Counted from the stretch's first letter, positions 7,817-15,608 are shown. The stretch is 54,621 nt of DNA from Prevotella sp. CAG:1058 (GCA_000433175.1 HF986704.1:1-54621); one strand, 5' to 3'. The notes: a model not told the origin generated them from the letters alone. Program-made: numbers and translations.

Positions 7817-8449
7817 ATGAAGCTACATAACTTAATGTATCTGTTGCTTGCGCTGCTGCCCGCCACGTTTACGGCATGCAGCGAGAGCGAGGACACGTAT
7901 GATGAGTTTGAGGGATGGCAGGAGCGCAACGACACGTACTTCTCCGACATATACGGGCAGGCGCTCGAGAATGCGGACGGCACGTGGAAGCTGATAAGGA
8001 GCTACTCGCTCGAGGACACCATCCAGGCCGACTACTACGACTATATAGCCGTGCAGGTGATAAAGGAGGGCACGGGCAGCGGATGCCCGATGTTTTCAGA
8101 CTCGGTGATGGTTAACTACCAGGGCCGTCTTATGCCGTCGGCGTCATACCCGTCGGGTTACGTGTTCGACGGCAACTACAAGGGCGATTACAATCCGGCA
8201 ACGGTCAAGCCCGTAACGTTTTACGTGGGAGGCTTGGTAGACGGTTTCACCACAGTCCTGCAATACATGCACATAGGCGACCGTTGGCGCGTGTACATAC
8301 CCTACCAGTTGGGCTACGGTTCGGCTGACAACGGCTCGATACCAGCTTACAGCACGCTGGTGTTCGACGTCGAACTGCTGGCATACTACCGTGCCGGCAC
8401 AACGCCGGTGCCTTGGAGTGTGGCGCCCGGCAGGTGGGTGACAGAGTGA
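7817..8449 (+). CDS. FKBP-type peptidyl-prolyl isomerase lipoprotein
   Basis: 210 aa. The lipoprotein signal MKLHNLMYLLLALLPATFTAC puts the mature protein on the envelope. The C-terminal FKBP domain (about 95-190) shows VNYQGRLMPS, VFDGNYKGD, FYVGGLVDGFTTVLQYMHIGDRWRVYIPYQLGYG and a closing STLVFDVELL. It catalyses prolyl cis-trans isomerisation, presumably on envelope clients. Translationally coupled to glyS (2-nt gap). I recall this pairing from related Bacteroidales genomes, but have not checked it. A strong terminator follows. Confidence 0.88.
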   Translation: MKLHNLMYLLLALLPATFTACSESEDTYDEFEGWQERNDTYFSDIYGQALENADGTWKLIRSYSLEDTIQADYYDYIAVQVIKEGTGSGCPMFSDSVMVNYQGRLMPSASYPSGYVFDGNYKGDYNPATVKPVTFYVGGLVDGFTTVLQYMHIGDRWRVYIPYQLGYGSADNGSIPAYSTLVFDVELLAYYRAGTTPVPWSVAPGRWVTE

Positions 8450-8485
8450 TAGAACGGCGCAAGATACGCGCTTGACGCATACGGT

Positions 8486-8524
8486 GCGGGGGAGAAGCAG
8501 GGTTAAGTCCGGCTTCTCCCCCGC
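8486..8524. terminator. glyS-FKBP operon terminator
   Basis: A perfect 13-bp stem, GCGGGGGAGAAGC / GCTTCTCCCCCGC, with a 13-nt loop, followed by TTCCTGTTTT. Confidence 0.8.
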
Positions 8525-8652
8525 TTCCTGTTTTGCGTGCCGACGGGCAGTAGTCAGGCTGCCGGTCGGGGCAATGAGGATGGATTTGGCGGATTTGTTT
8601 ATTGACTTATATCAAAAATTATGCGTAAAGGTGCAAAAAAACGTCGTATTTC

Positions 8653-8683
8653 TTTGCTGTGTGCGCAAACAGTCGTATCTTTG
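8653..8683 (+). promoter_or_regulatory. Promoter of structured leader / 21-aa ORF unit
   Basis: TTTG 8653-8656, 19 bp, TATCTTTG 8676-8683: a full consensus promoter with no long gene behind it before the terminator at 8960. Confidence 0.75.
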
Positions 8684-8712
8684 CATCGTCAAAACAAAAC
8701 AATAGGTGTTAG

Positions 8713-8839
8713 TTTGATAGGTATTAAGTTATAAGGTAATAAGAAAAGATTGTTTTAGTAAGGGTAACAAAGCGTGCCGTGAGGCACAAGAGAAAGTTTC
8801 ATAGGTATTAAGGTAATAAGGTTAGTGTTTAGGTAACAA
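8713..8839 (+). repeat. Imperfect direct repeat flanking a GUGA hairpin in the leader
   Basis: Two copies share TAGGTATTAAG...GGTAATAAG...GGTAACAA: copy 1 at about 8713-8769, copy 2 at 8797-8839. Between them, 8774-8787 folds as GTGCC-GTGA-GGCAC, a 5-bp stem closed by a GNRA tetraloop. The second copy ends at the ATG of the 21-aa ORF. Confidence 0.6.
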
Positions 8840-8840
8840 G

Positions 8841-8906
8841 ATGTTCAAAATCCTGTTTGCTGTACTAACAGCAACAGGTATCCCGGGGGCGGGGAAAGCA
8901 TTATGA
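8841..8906 (+). CDS. Candidate 21-aa peptide
   Basis: The ATG at 8841 opens a 21-codon frame ending TGA at 8904-8906. The peptide begins MFKILFAVLTATG and ends in a Gly/Ala-rich segment GAGKAL; the first half is hydrophobic. Support is positional: it is the only frame in a unit bounded by a consensus promoter (8653-8683) and a strong intrinsic terminator (8960-8995), and it directly follows the second leader repeat. The unit could equally be a non-coding RNA with a chance ORF. I recognise no family. Confidence 0.4.
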   Translation: MFKILFAVLTATGIPGAGKAL

Positions 8907-8959
8907 CACGGCCTCCGTTGATTTTAGAAAATGTTTCATAATTAAGTTGATAATTACGG

Positions 8960-8995
8960 CTGGAGCCTTCGTTGAAGGCTCCAGTTTTTCTTTTT
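8960..8995 (+). terminator. Strong intrinsic terminator
   Basis: CTGGAGCCTTC-GTT-GAAGGCTCCAG, a perfect 11-bp stem with a 3-nt loop, followed by TTTTTCTTTTT. Confidence 0.9.
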
Positions 8996-9011
8996 ACCCC
9001 GGGCGGTGTCA

Positions 9012-9019
9012 TATCTTTG
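9012..9019 (+). promoter_or_regulatory. Transporter promoter (-7 box)
   Basis: TATCTTTG 25 nt before the ATG at 9044. A second -7-like TAAATTTG at 9032-9039 abuts the start codon but lacks a -33 partner. Confidence 0.6.
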
Positions 9020-9043
9020 CCCGGAAAGTATTAAATTTGCACT

Positions 9044-10502
9044 ATGTTTTCAAGTACAAAGGACAATGCGCTGCTGGCAATGATACGCGACGGCCGCGAG
9101 ATGAGCGGCAGTCAGAAGCTGAACCTGATAGTCCAGCTCAGTGTGCCGTCAATACTGGCCCAGCTTACAACGATAATGATGTTCTACATCGACGCGTCGA
9201 TGGTCGGCTCGCTCGGCGCCGAGGCATCGGCGTCGATAGGCATAGTAGAGTCTACCACGTGGCTTTTCGGCGGACTTACGTCGGCTGCTGCGCTCGGTTT
9301 CTCGGTGCAGGCTGCCCACTTCATTGGTGCCAACGACTTCGACAAGGCGCGCCAGGTGTTCCGTCAGGGACTTATGGCCACGGCCCTTTTCACGATAATA
9401 CTTACGTCGGTATGCGTGGCAATAGCCGGTCCGTTGCCGCGTTGGCTTGGCGGTGATGCCAGCATCCAGGCCGACGCCTCGTCGTATTTCATGATATACT
9501 GCCTTGCTTTGCCAGTCTACCAGATAGGCGTCCTGTCGTCGAGCATGCTGAAATGTTCGGGCAACATGCGCATACCCAGCCTTACGAGCATACTTATGTG
9601 CGTGCTCGACGTGGTGTTCAACTTCTTCCTTATTTATGAGACTCGCCATGTTTCGCTTTTCGGCATCGGCATTACCATGCCCGGGGCAGGCATGGGCGTG
9701 TCCGGTGCTGCGCTCGGTACGGCGCTTGCCTATACAGTGACTGGCGTCTTGCAGACATGGTTCGCTACGGTACGTTCGCCCGAACTGTCGTTGAGGAACG
9801 GTAAGTGGACGTTCGCCCCGCAGTGGAACTACCTGCGCAACGCCGCCAGGATAAGCCTGCCCATGGGCGCGCAGTACATGATGATGAGCGGTGCGCAGAT
9901 TGTAAGCACGATGATTGTTGCTCCGCTCGGCAACATTGCCATAGCAGCCAACACGCTGGCAATCACCGCCGAGAGCCTCTGCTACATGCCGGGCTACGGC
10001 ATTGGCGAGGCGGCCACCACGCTTGTAGGCCAGAGCATAGGCGCAGGCCGGCAAAGGCTGGCGCGCGGTTTTGCCTACCGTACGGTGTTCCTTGGCATGG
10101 GCGTAATGGCTTTCATGGGTGCCGTGATGTATGTCCTGGCCCCCGAGATGATAGCCATAATGACACCTGACGAGCAGGTGCGCCTGCTAGGCTCGCAGTC
10201 GTTGCGCATCGAAGCCTTTGCCGAGCCGATGTTCGCCGCTTCGATAGTCGTATACAGCGTATGCCTCGGCGCAGGCGACACGTTCGTTCCTGCATGCATG
10301 AACTTTGCCTCGATGTGGCTCCTCCGCCTTACGCTGGTCGCATGGCTCGCCCCGGTGTACGGCCTGGCTGGTCGCATGGCTCGCCCCGGTGTACGGCCTG
10401 CCCGGCGTATGGACGGCAATGGCAATAGAGCTGACGTTCCGCGGAACGATATTCCTTGTCCGCCTGTTCAGGGGCAAATGGCTGAACAAGGGGTTCAAGT
10501 AA
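9044..10502 (+). pseudogene. MATE-family multidrug/Na+ antiporter, frameshifted by a 34-bp tandem duplication
   Basis: Inner-membrane exporter of the MATE (DinF/NorM-like) family. Residues 1-429 are intact, with about eleven membrane segments and typical sequence (SVPSILAQLTTIMMFYIDASMVGSLG; GAGMGVSGAALGTALAY). At 10333-10400 a 34-bp segment occurs twice in perfect tandem. Because 34 is not a multiple of 3, the frame shifts, the last helix is lost, and an abnormal Arg/Pro-rich tail runs to a stop at 10622-10624, through the terminator hairpin and into the convergent gene. Deleting one copy restores a 474-aa protein ending in WTAMAIELTFRGTIFLVRLF..KGFK at 10502 (1459-34 = 1425 bp, exactly 475 codons). 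Function of the shifted form is doubtful. Confidence 0.85.
10333..10400. repeat. Perfect 34-bp tandem duplication
   Basis: Copies at 10333-10366 and 10367-10400 are identical, beginning GCTGGTCGCATGG and ending GTACGGCCTG. Located within the MATE gene; see that entry. Confidence 0.97.
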
Positions 10503-10541
10503 GGGTAGGGAATATATTTTGCAAGATATACTATAAACAAA

Positions 10542-10602
10542 GGAGCCGGGGACTGCCGCACGGTCATGGAACATACTCCATGCTGCGGCAGCCCCCGGCT
10601 CC
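10542..10602. terminator. Bidirectional terminator between convergent genes
   Basis: GGAGCCGGGG..CTGCCGCA pairs with TGCGGCAG..CCCCGGCTCC, with an inner ATGGA/TCCAT stem. It serves both the MATE gene and the minus-strand flavoenzyme. Confidence 0.8.
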
Positions 10603-10616
10603 TTCGTTGCGTGTTG

Positions 10617-11555
10617 TTACCTGATGGCTTCTTTCGCCTTGTCGAATCCTTCGACAAGCGTGCGCATAACTTCGGCCACGGGCCTTACGCTGCCTACCGC
10701 CGAGGCTATCTGTCCTATTTCAAGCTCGCCGCCGTCCATGTCGCCCTCGAAGATGCCGCGCTTCGACGCCGCCTTGCCCAGTATCTCGCGCAGCTCGTCT
10801 GCCGACGCACCGTTGTCCTCGGCCTCCTTCACCTTGTCGTACAGCGTGTTCTTAACCAGTCGGGTAGGGGCAATCTTCTTCAGGCAGAGCATGGTGTCGC
10901 CCTCTTGCAGCGATACGCACTTCTGCTTGAATGCATCAGACGCCGAACTCTCCTCTGTCAGTGCGAACAGTGTACCTATCTGTACGCCCTCTGCACCGAG
11001 CACCATCGACGCAAGTATTGCCTCGCCCGACGCTATGCCACCTGCTGCGATGAGCGGCAGGCTTGTGGCGCGGCGCACCTGTGGTATGAGCGTCATCGTA
11101 GTAGTCTCCTCACGGCCGTTGTGTCCGCCGGCCTCGAAGCCCTCTGCCACGATGGCGTCTACCCCGGCTTCCTCGCACTTGCGTGCAAACTTGCTGCTCG
11201 ACACTACGTGTACAACCTTTATCCCCGCCTCGTGCAGCATCGGCGTAAACTTCTTGGGGCTGCCTGCCGACGTGAATACAATCTTCACTCCGCTGTCGAT
11301 GATTAGTTGCATCAGTCGGTCGATTTCCGGATACATCAGCGGCACGTTGACGCCCCACGGCTTGTCGGTCGCCTCCTTCATCTTGGATATGTGTTCGGCA
11401 AGTGTCTCTGGGTGCATCGAGCCTGCGCCTAACAGGCCCAGTCCGCCTGCGTTGCTCACAGCCGACGCCAGCCTCCAGCCGCTGCACCATACCATTCCGC
11501 CTTGTACTATGGGATACTTTATCCCGAAAAGTTCCGTTATTCTGTTCTTTTCCAT
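10617..11555 (-). CDS. FMN-dependent enoyl-ACP reductase II (FabK-like) / nitronate monooxygenase family
   Basis: 312 aa, TIM-barrel flavoprotein. Family landmarks: PIVQGGMVWCSGWRLASAVSNAGGLG (phosphate/FMN loop, about 15-40, FabK-like spacing), EAGGHNG with the catalytic His (about 142-148), AAGGIASGEAI (about 171) and GAEGVQIGTLFAL (about 188). FabK reduces enoyl-ACP in fatty-acid synthesis; nitronate monooxygenases oxidise nitroalkanes. The two share these motifs and cannot be separated safely from sequence alone. Its size and the NRITELFGIKYPI start favour FabK-like. Monocistronic: own promoter upstream, convergent neighbour downstream. Confidence 0.85.
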   Translation of the reverse strand: MEKNRITELFGIKYPIVQGGMVWCSGWRLASAVSNAGGLGLLGAGSMHPETLAEHISKMKEATDKPWGVNVPLMYPEIDRLMQLIIDSGVKIVFTSAGSPKKFTPMLHEAGIKVVHVVSSSKFARKCEEAGVDAIVAEGFEAGGHNGREETTTMTLIPQVRRATSLPLIAAGGIASGEAILASMVLGAEGVQIGTLFALTEESSASDAFKQKCVSLQEGDTMLCLKKIAPTRLVKNTLYDKVKEAEDNGASADELREILGKAASKRGIFEGDMDGGELEIGQIASAVGSVRPVAEVMRTLVEGFDKAKEAIR

Positions 11556-11634
11556 AATATTTTTAATTGTTCAGTCTAATCAGGTCAATACTTTATGCCA
11601 GGCCTCTGCCTGTCATTACAGGATAAGGGCCGGA

Positions 11635-11642
11635 CAAAGATA
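11635..11642 (-). promoter_or_regulatory. -7 box of the FabK-like gene
   Basis: TATCTTTG on the minus strand, 79 nt before the start codon. No good TTTG at the expected -33 distance. Confidence 0.5.
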
Positions 11643-11807
11643 ATGGAAAAAAACGAGATTGCCGGCAAATAGCATAAAAATGATTTAAAGAGGCTGCGCA
11701 TTGCAGGTCCAGCCGTCATGGACGGTGAGCTTACGGTAGGAGTTATATTCAGTAAAATGTTTTGATTTGCCGATGAAACAGATACATTACATTTCATCCG
11801 GATTTGC

Positions 11808-11815
11808 TATCTTTG
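11808..11815 (+). promoter_or_regulatory. -7 box ahead of the CMD-ABM gene
   Basis: TATCTTTG on the plus strand. If used, it gives a leader of about 220 nt that contains repeat array B. No exact TTTG at -33. Confidence 0.5.
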
Positions 11816-11893
11816 CACTGTTGTGAAAAGTCTGGAGATATACTGAAATCCAATACTTTAGCAGCAGGGAAACAGTTCGCAGCAAACGGCGTT

Positions 11894-11981
11894 GCAAAAG
11901 ATGGCTTCTTACCGTGCAAAAGATGGCCTCTCAGCCTGCAAAAGGTATCCTTTTATGAGACGAAAAGCCATGTATTGCAAT
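11894..11981. repeat. 22-bp-period array B (4 units)
   Basis: Units start at 11894, 11916, 11938 and 11960. The first three begin GCAAAAG, with cores AAAAGATGGCTTCTT, AAAAGATGGCCTCTC and AAAAGGTATCCTTTT; the fourth is strongly degenerate (ACGAAAAGCCATG). The array lies between the -7 box at 11808 and the start at 12041, so it is probably transcribed as a 5' UTR. Confidence 0.85.
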
Positions 11982-12040
11982 ATGGTTGGGAAACGCATGC
12001 CGTTAAAGTCGCTGCGCACACATGGACAACTATATTAGGA

Positions 12041-13207
12041 ATGGAAAATATTTTACAGATGAGGAAGATTTTAGGAATAATGGCTTTCATCGTTGTAGGC
12101 TGCTTGCCGGTGATAGCGCAAACAACAGAAAAGATGAATAGGATAGATGCTTGCAAACTGAATTACCGCCAGCTGTTCGGTGCCGAGGCGCTGACAGGGC
12201 AGGGCACAGACCCGGAAATGATGGATATACTGCAGAAATTCATCTTCGGCGAAGTGTTCCAGACTGGCGACCTTACCATGAAACAGCGTGAAATGATTAC
12301 CTGCATCACTCTTGCCGTACAGCAGGCCATACCCCAACTTGAAGCCCACGCCGGTGCCGCACTCAATGTTGGAGTTTCTCCTGAAGAACTGCGTGAGGTG
12401 ATTTATCTTACGGCTCCGTTCATAGGGTTCCCAAAGATGCTTAACGCCACGGTGGCTGTCAATGCAGTTTTTGAGGAACACGGCATAGAGTTGCCTCTTG
12501 AAAGGCAGGGATGTGTGACTGACGGCAGCCGCCATGACACGGGCAAGGCCATCCAGGACAGGCTTTATCCGGGCGGCATATCTTCTGCGATGGAGGGTGT
12601 GCCTGGTGGTATGGGCAATGACGTTGAGCGTTTCCTTACAGACTATTTCTTCGGAGAGATATACAGCCGTGGCGCTCTTGACCTTAAGACGCGCGAGCTG
12701 CTGGGCTACTGCGTGCTGGCTACTGTTGGAGCTGAAAGCCAGCTACGCTCCCATTATCATGGAAACGTGAACGTAGGCAACACACCTGAAATTATGACTG
12801 CGGCAATAATACAGTGCCTGCCTTATATAGGTTTTCCGGCAGCAATAAAGGCTCTTGGCATAATAAAGCAGGAATATGCCCGGACGATAAAGGCCGGTGT
12901 TAATCTTGTACGCCTGTCAAGGATAACGGTAAAGCCGGACATGCTCGATGCCTACAACGGTTTACTGAAGGAGGAGATTGAAGCATCGATGAGGCTTGAA
13001 CCAGGCGTTCTGACTCTGTATGCCACTGCTGAAAAGGACAGGCCAAACAAGATAACCATCCTTGAAATTTACTCGGATACTACGGCTTACAGGAAACATC
13101 TGTCCACACCGCATTTTAACAAATACAAAAAAGGAACGTCGGCCATGGTCGAAGAACTGGAACTTGTTGACGTTGAACCTCTTATTCCCGGATTGAAAAT
13201 CAAGTAA
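12041..13207 (+). CDS. Secreted fusion: two carboxymuconolactone decarboxylase (CMD) domains + ABM monooxygenase-like domain
   Basis: 388 aa from the ATG at 12041, or 382 from 12059, which gives a cleaner signal peptide (MRKILGIMAFIVVGCLPVIAQ). The open frame extends upstream to 11804, but that part only covers promoter and repeat DNA. The first CMD domain (about 30-125) has TMKQREMITCITLAVQQA and LEAHAGAALNVGVSPEELREV; the second (about 170-270) has LKTRELLGYCVLATVGAESQLRSHYHGNVNVG. The C-terminal third (LVRLSRITVKPDMLDAYNGLL...LEPGVLTLYA) is an antibiotic-biosynthesis-monooxygenase-type ferredoxin-like domain. CMD proteins include AhpD-like thiol reductants. The substrate is unknown. A flavodoxin gene follows 22 bp later, so a redox role is likely by inference. 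Confidence 0.82.
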   Translation: MENILQMRKILGIMAFIVVGCLPVIAQTTEKMNRIDACKLNYRQLFGAEALTGQGTDPEMMDILQKFIFGEVFQTGDLTMKQREMITCITLAVQQAIPQLEAHAGAALNVGVSPEELREVIYLTAPFIGFPKMLNATVAVNAVFEEHGIELPLERQGCVTDGSRHDTGKAIQDRLYPGGISSAMEGVPGGMGNDVERFLTDYFFGEIYSRGALDLKTRELLGYCVLATVGAESQLRSHYHGNVNVGNTPEIMTAAIIQCLPYIGFPAAIKALGIIKQEYARTIKAGVNLVRLSRITVKPDMLDAYNGLLKEEIEASMRLEPGVLTLYATAEKDRPNKITILEIYSDTTAYRKHLSTPHFNKYKKGTSAMVEELELVDVEPLIPGLKIK

Positions 13208-13229
13208 AACAACAGATAACCTAATAATT

Positions 13230-13802
13230 ATGAACAAGATCTTAATCACAATTGCGGCGGTTGCAGCCGTATGCTTTACCGCTTGCGCACAAAAAACGGA
13301 GAAAAAGAACATGGAAAACAATCCTAAGACACTGGTAGCCTACTTCTCTGCCACCGGAAACACGGCAGAAGTGGCGCGCAGCATTGCCGGAGCCACGGGC
13401 GGCACGCTGTATGAGATTGTCCCGAAGGAGGCGTATTCGTCTGCCGACCTTGACTGGAACGACAAGAAGTCGCGCAGTTCGGTAGAGATGAACGACCCTA
13501 AAGCCCGTCCCGCACTGAAGGAACAGGGCGTCGACATTGCCGGTTACGACGTCGTATTCATAGGCTTCCCTATCTGGTGGGACGAGGCTCCGAGGGTTGT
13601 CAACACTTTTATCGAGAGTAATGATTTGAAAGGTAAAATGATTGTTCCGTTTGCTACGTCGGGCGGAAGCGGGATAAGCAACAGCGTGCGAACGCTTGAA
13701 AAGACGTATCCCGCCCTTGATTGGAACGAGGGCAAGCTGTTGAACGGCACAAGCGAGGACGCCATAAGAGAGTGGACAAGGAGCGTCATGCTTGAAAAGT
13801 AA
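13230..13802 (+). CDS. Flavodoxin-like lipoprotein
   Basis: 190 aa. The signal peptide ends in a lipobox (MNKILITIAAVAAVCFTAC), so the protein is exported and lipidated, unlike classical cytoplasmic flavodoxins. The FMN phosphate loop is FSATGNTAEVAR (about 39-50); YDVVFIGFPIWWDEAPR (about 102-118) and FATSGGSGISNS (about 137-148) are the other flavin loops of the family. It probably shuttles electrons or reduces quinone-type substrates at the periplasmic face, with FMN. Co-transcribed with the CMD-ABM gene (22-bp gap). A terminator follows. Confidence 0.87.
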   Translation: MNKILITIAAVAAVCFTACAQKTEKKNMENNPKTLVAYFSATGNTAEVARSIAGATGGTLYEIVPKEAYSSADLDWNDKKSRSSVEMNDPKARPALKEQGVDIAGYDVVFIGFPIWWDEAPRVVNTFIESNDLKGKMIVPFATSGGSGISNSVRTLEKTYPALDWNEGKLLNGTSEDAIREWTRSVMLEK

Positions 13803-13841
13803 ATGGCGCAGGCTCCTTGCTTGCCTGCCGGCATTCTGTAA

Positions 13842-13883
13842 CCCCGGCCGTCTTTTGGTGGTAATCATCATTGACGGCCGGGG
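13842..13883. terminator. Bidirectional terminator
   Basis: CCCCGGCCGTC / GACGGCCGGGG, an 11-bp perfect stem between the flavodoxin gene and the convergent MBL gene. Confidence 0.75.
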
Positions 13884-13898
13884 TGTGTCATTGTTGTT

Positions 13899-14759
13899 TT
13901 ACAAGTTTTCCTTGACGCCGTTGCCTGGGAAGTGCATGCCTGCCACCGTCAGCTTGTTGCGCCTTGCGTAGTCCACATACTTTTTCCTCGACTCTATTGC
14001 CTGCTTCCTGTCCATGTCGTAGGACGGGCAGATGTCAAGGTCCTGTATCTGCAAGTCGTATCCGTGCATCAGGTCGCCCACAATGAGCAGCCTGCCTGTT
14101 TGGTATACCGTGTGCCCCGGCGTATGTCCGGGTGCAGGCAGGGCCTTCACTCCCAGTGGCAGGGTGTCCTGGTAAGTGAATCTGTGCAGGCGGTCATTGT
14201 ATGCCGCCAACACGTTCATGGCTTCCTTGGCGTTGTTGCCGCTCATCGCCATCCATGCGGCGTATTCCTTTTCGGGTACGTAGACGTCGGCGTTGGCAAA
14301 TACCTTCTTGCCCTCTTGCACCATGCCGCCAAGGTGGTCCATGTGGAAATGCGTCAGCATCAGCACGTCTATGTCGCCCGGCTCGATGCCGGCGTTCTTC
14401 ATGCTCTCCACGAGTTTGCCGCCGCGCGCGGTTCCGTTGCCAGTGTCGAACAATATCTTCTTGCCTCCGGTCTCAACGATGAAGCAGCTTATCGACGACG
14501 GTACGGAGCCTTCGGGCGAGAGGCTGTCTACTTTCGCCGAGTCGTCATCGCCGTAGAACAGCGAGTTGGGCATGCGTTTTTCGCCGTCGTTGTCGTTGAT
14601 GGCCATAAGCGTCAGGTCATTGCCCATCTTCATTACAGTCACTCCTTCCGTATTGTTGTTTACGTTTTCTTGCGCCGGCTGTTTGCTGCCGTTGCACGAG
14701 CAAGGCATTATTACGGCTGCGATGATTGATAATAATTTTGCGGTTTTGATAATTTTCAT
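13899..14759 (-). CDS. Metallo-beta-lactamase-fold hydrolase, lipoprotein
   Basis: 286 aa from the ATG at 14759; an upstream ATG at 14783 adds eight residues before the signal peptide. Lipoprotein signal MKIIKTAKLLSIIAAVIMPCSC. MBL metal motif HFHMDH (about 131-136), a downstream His in APGHTPGHTVY (about 209-219), the metal-bridging Asp in LIVGDLMHG and a terminal His in GMHFPGNG: a complete two-metal site of the lactonase/quorum-quenching type (AttM/AhlD-like). The substrate is unknown. Its N-terminal region is polar and probably disordered (KQPAQENVNNNTEG). Transcribed in the same direction as the DUF554 gene upstream, 48 bp away. Confidence 0.87.
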   Translation of the reverse strand: MKIIKTAKLLSIIAAVIMPCSCNGSKQPAQENVNNNTEGVTVMKMGNDLTLMAINDNDGEKRMPNSLFYGDDDSAKVDSLSPEGSVPSSISCFIVETGGKKILFDTGNGTARGGKLVESMKNAGIEPGDIDVLMLTHFHMDHLGGMVQEGKKVFANADVYVPEKEYAAWMAMSGNNAKEAMNVLAAYNDRLHRFTYQDTLPLGVKALPAPGHTPGHTVYQTGRLLIVGDLMHGYDLQIQDLDICPSYDMDRKQAIESRKKYVDYARRNKLTVAGMHFPGNGVKENL

Positions 14760-14807
14760 ACTTGTTTTTGGAATTAAATTCATGGTTAAACGGTACTTGT
14801 GCGCCGG

Positions 14808-15497
14808 TCAGAACAGTGCCTTGACGGCAAACCACGCCACTGGCACCAGCAGTGAAGGCAGCAGGTTGAGCGTCTTGCAGTCTTTAATGTTGAGCAGCGA
14901 CAGCCCGCTGCCTGTTATCATCAGTCCGCCGACAATCAGCAGTTCGGCCATGAGCGCCTCGCTTACCGCCGAGCTTGATACTTCGGCTACAAGGTAGAAC
15001 AGTCCTTGCCAGCAGAAAAGCACCGGGGCGGCGAGAATCATGCCAATGCCATAAGTCGACGCAAATATGGTTGAAGATACGAAATCGAGCGTGGCGTTGG
15101 TGTACAGGAACGTGTTGTCGCCGTTGAGTGCGCTTATTACCGGGCCGAGCATCGACAGCGGTCCGATGCAGTATAGCAGTATGGCGGTCGACAGCCCGTC
15201 GGCCAGGTTGCGCCCGTTGTTTGTCTTCGAGCGGCGTTCCACGGCGCGCCTGAACCTGCCGTCTATGTCGGCCGCCGTGCCGACCACGCTGCCAATGGCC
15301 AGCGAAAGTATGAACAGCACGGGAAACTTGCTCTTGGGCATGTTGCTTATGGCGGCGTTAAGCCCTATCATGAGGCTGGCAAGTCCGAGGGCGTTGTATA
15401 ATGCGGTCTTGTATCTTTCTTTTATTCCACGGTTGAGAATTGTTCCTGCAATGGTGCCGGCAATTATCGCGCACGTATTGACAATCGTTCCAATCAT
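14808..15497 (-). CDS. DUF554 membrane protein (YqgA/YdfK family)
   Basis: 229 aa, six or seven hydrophobic segments. Family landmarks are the start MIGTIVNTCAIIAGTIAGTILNRG, then GLNAAISNMPKSKFPVLFILSLAIGSVVG and LYCIGPLSMLGPVISALNGDN. Its function is not established; it is thought to be an inner-membrane transporter-like protein. The promoter on the minus strand is 20 nt upstream, and the MBL lipoprotein gene follows in the same direction. Confidence 0.87.
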   Translation of the reverse strand: MIGTIVNTCAIIAGTIAGTILNRGIKERYKTALYNALGLASLMIGLNAAISNMPKSKFPVLFILSLAIGSVVGTAADIDGRFRRAVERRSKTNNGRNLADGLSTAILLYCIGPLSMLGPVISALNGDNTFLYTNATLDFVSSTIFASTYGIGMILAAPVLFCWQGLFYLVAEVSSSAVSEALMAELLIVGGLMITGSGLSLLNIKDCKTLNLLPSLLVPVAWFAVKALF

Positions 15498-15517
15498 AAT
15501 CAGGTTTTTTCAATGTG

Positions 15518-15525
15518 CAAAATTA
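15518..15525 (-). promoter_or_regulatory. -7 box of the DUF554 gene
   Basis: TAATTTTG on the minus strand, about 20 nt before the start codon. Confidence 0.55.
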
Positions 15526-15576
15526 ATCATTATCCGCCATACTTTCATTAATAAAACATATATTTTACACGGGCGT

Positions 15577-15608
15577 TTTGCATAATTAAAATAAAATGCG
15601 TAATTTTG
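15577..15608 (+). promoter_or_regulatory. Promoter of the sigma-54 activator-lptE-secG operon
   Basis: TTTG 15577-15580, 20 bp, TAATTTTG 15601-15608. The ATG at 15617 is 8 nt after the -7 box, so the leader is at most a few nucleotides. Confidence 0.7.

Larger units (their letters stand above)
8676..8995 (+). ncRNA. Candidate small transcript (structured RNA and/or small-protein mRNA)
   Basis: A unit of about 300 nt from the TSS expected near 8688 to the terminator. It contains the direct repeats, the GUGA-loop hairpin and the 21-aa ORF. It has its own promoter and terminator, and the downstream transporter has a separate promoter at 9012-9019, so this is not simply the transporter's leader. 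No named RNA family recognised. Confidence 0.5.

Noticed and set aside
8472..8705. 77-codon ORF after the FKBP gene
   Set aside because: It runs through the operon terminator hairpin and the next promoter.
11804..12040. N-terminal extension of the CMD-ABM protein
   Set aside because: The extended start overlaps the -7 box and encodes repeat DNA; the signal peptide lies at 12041/12059.
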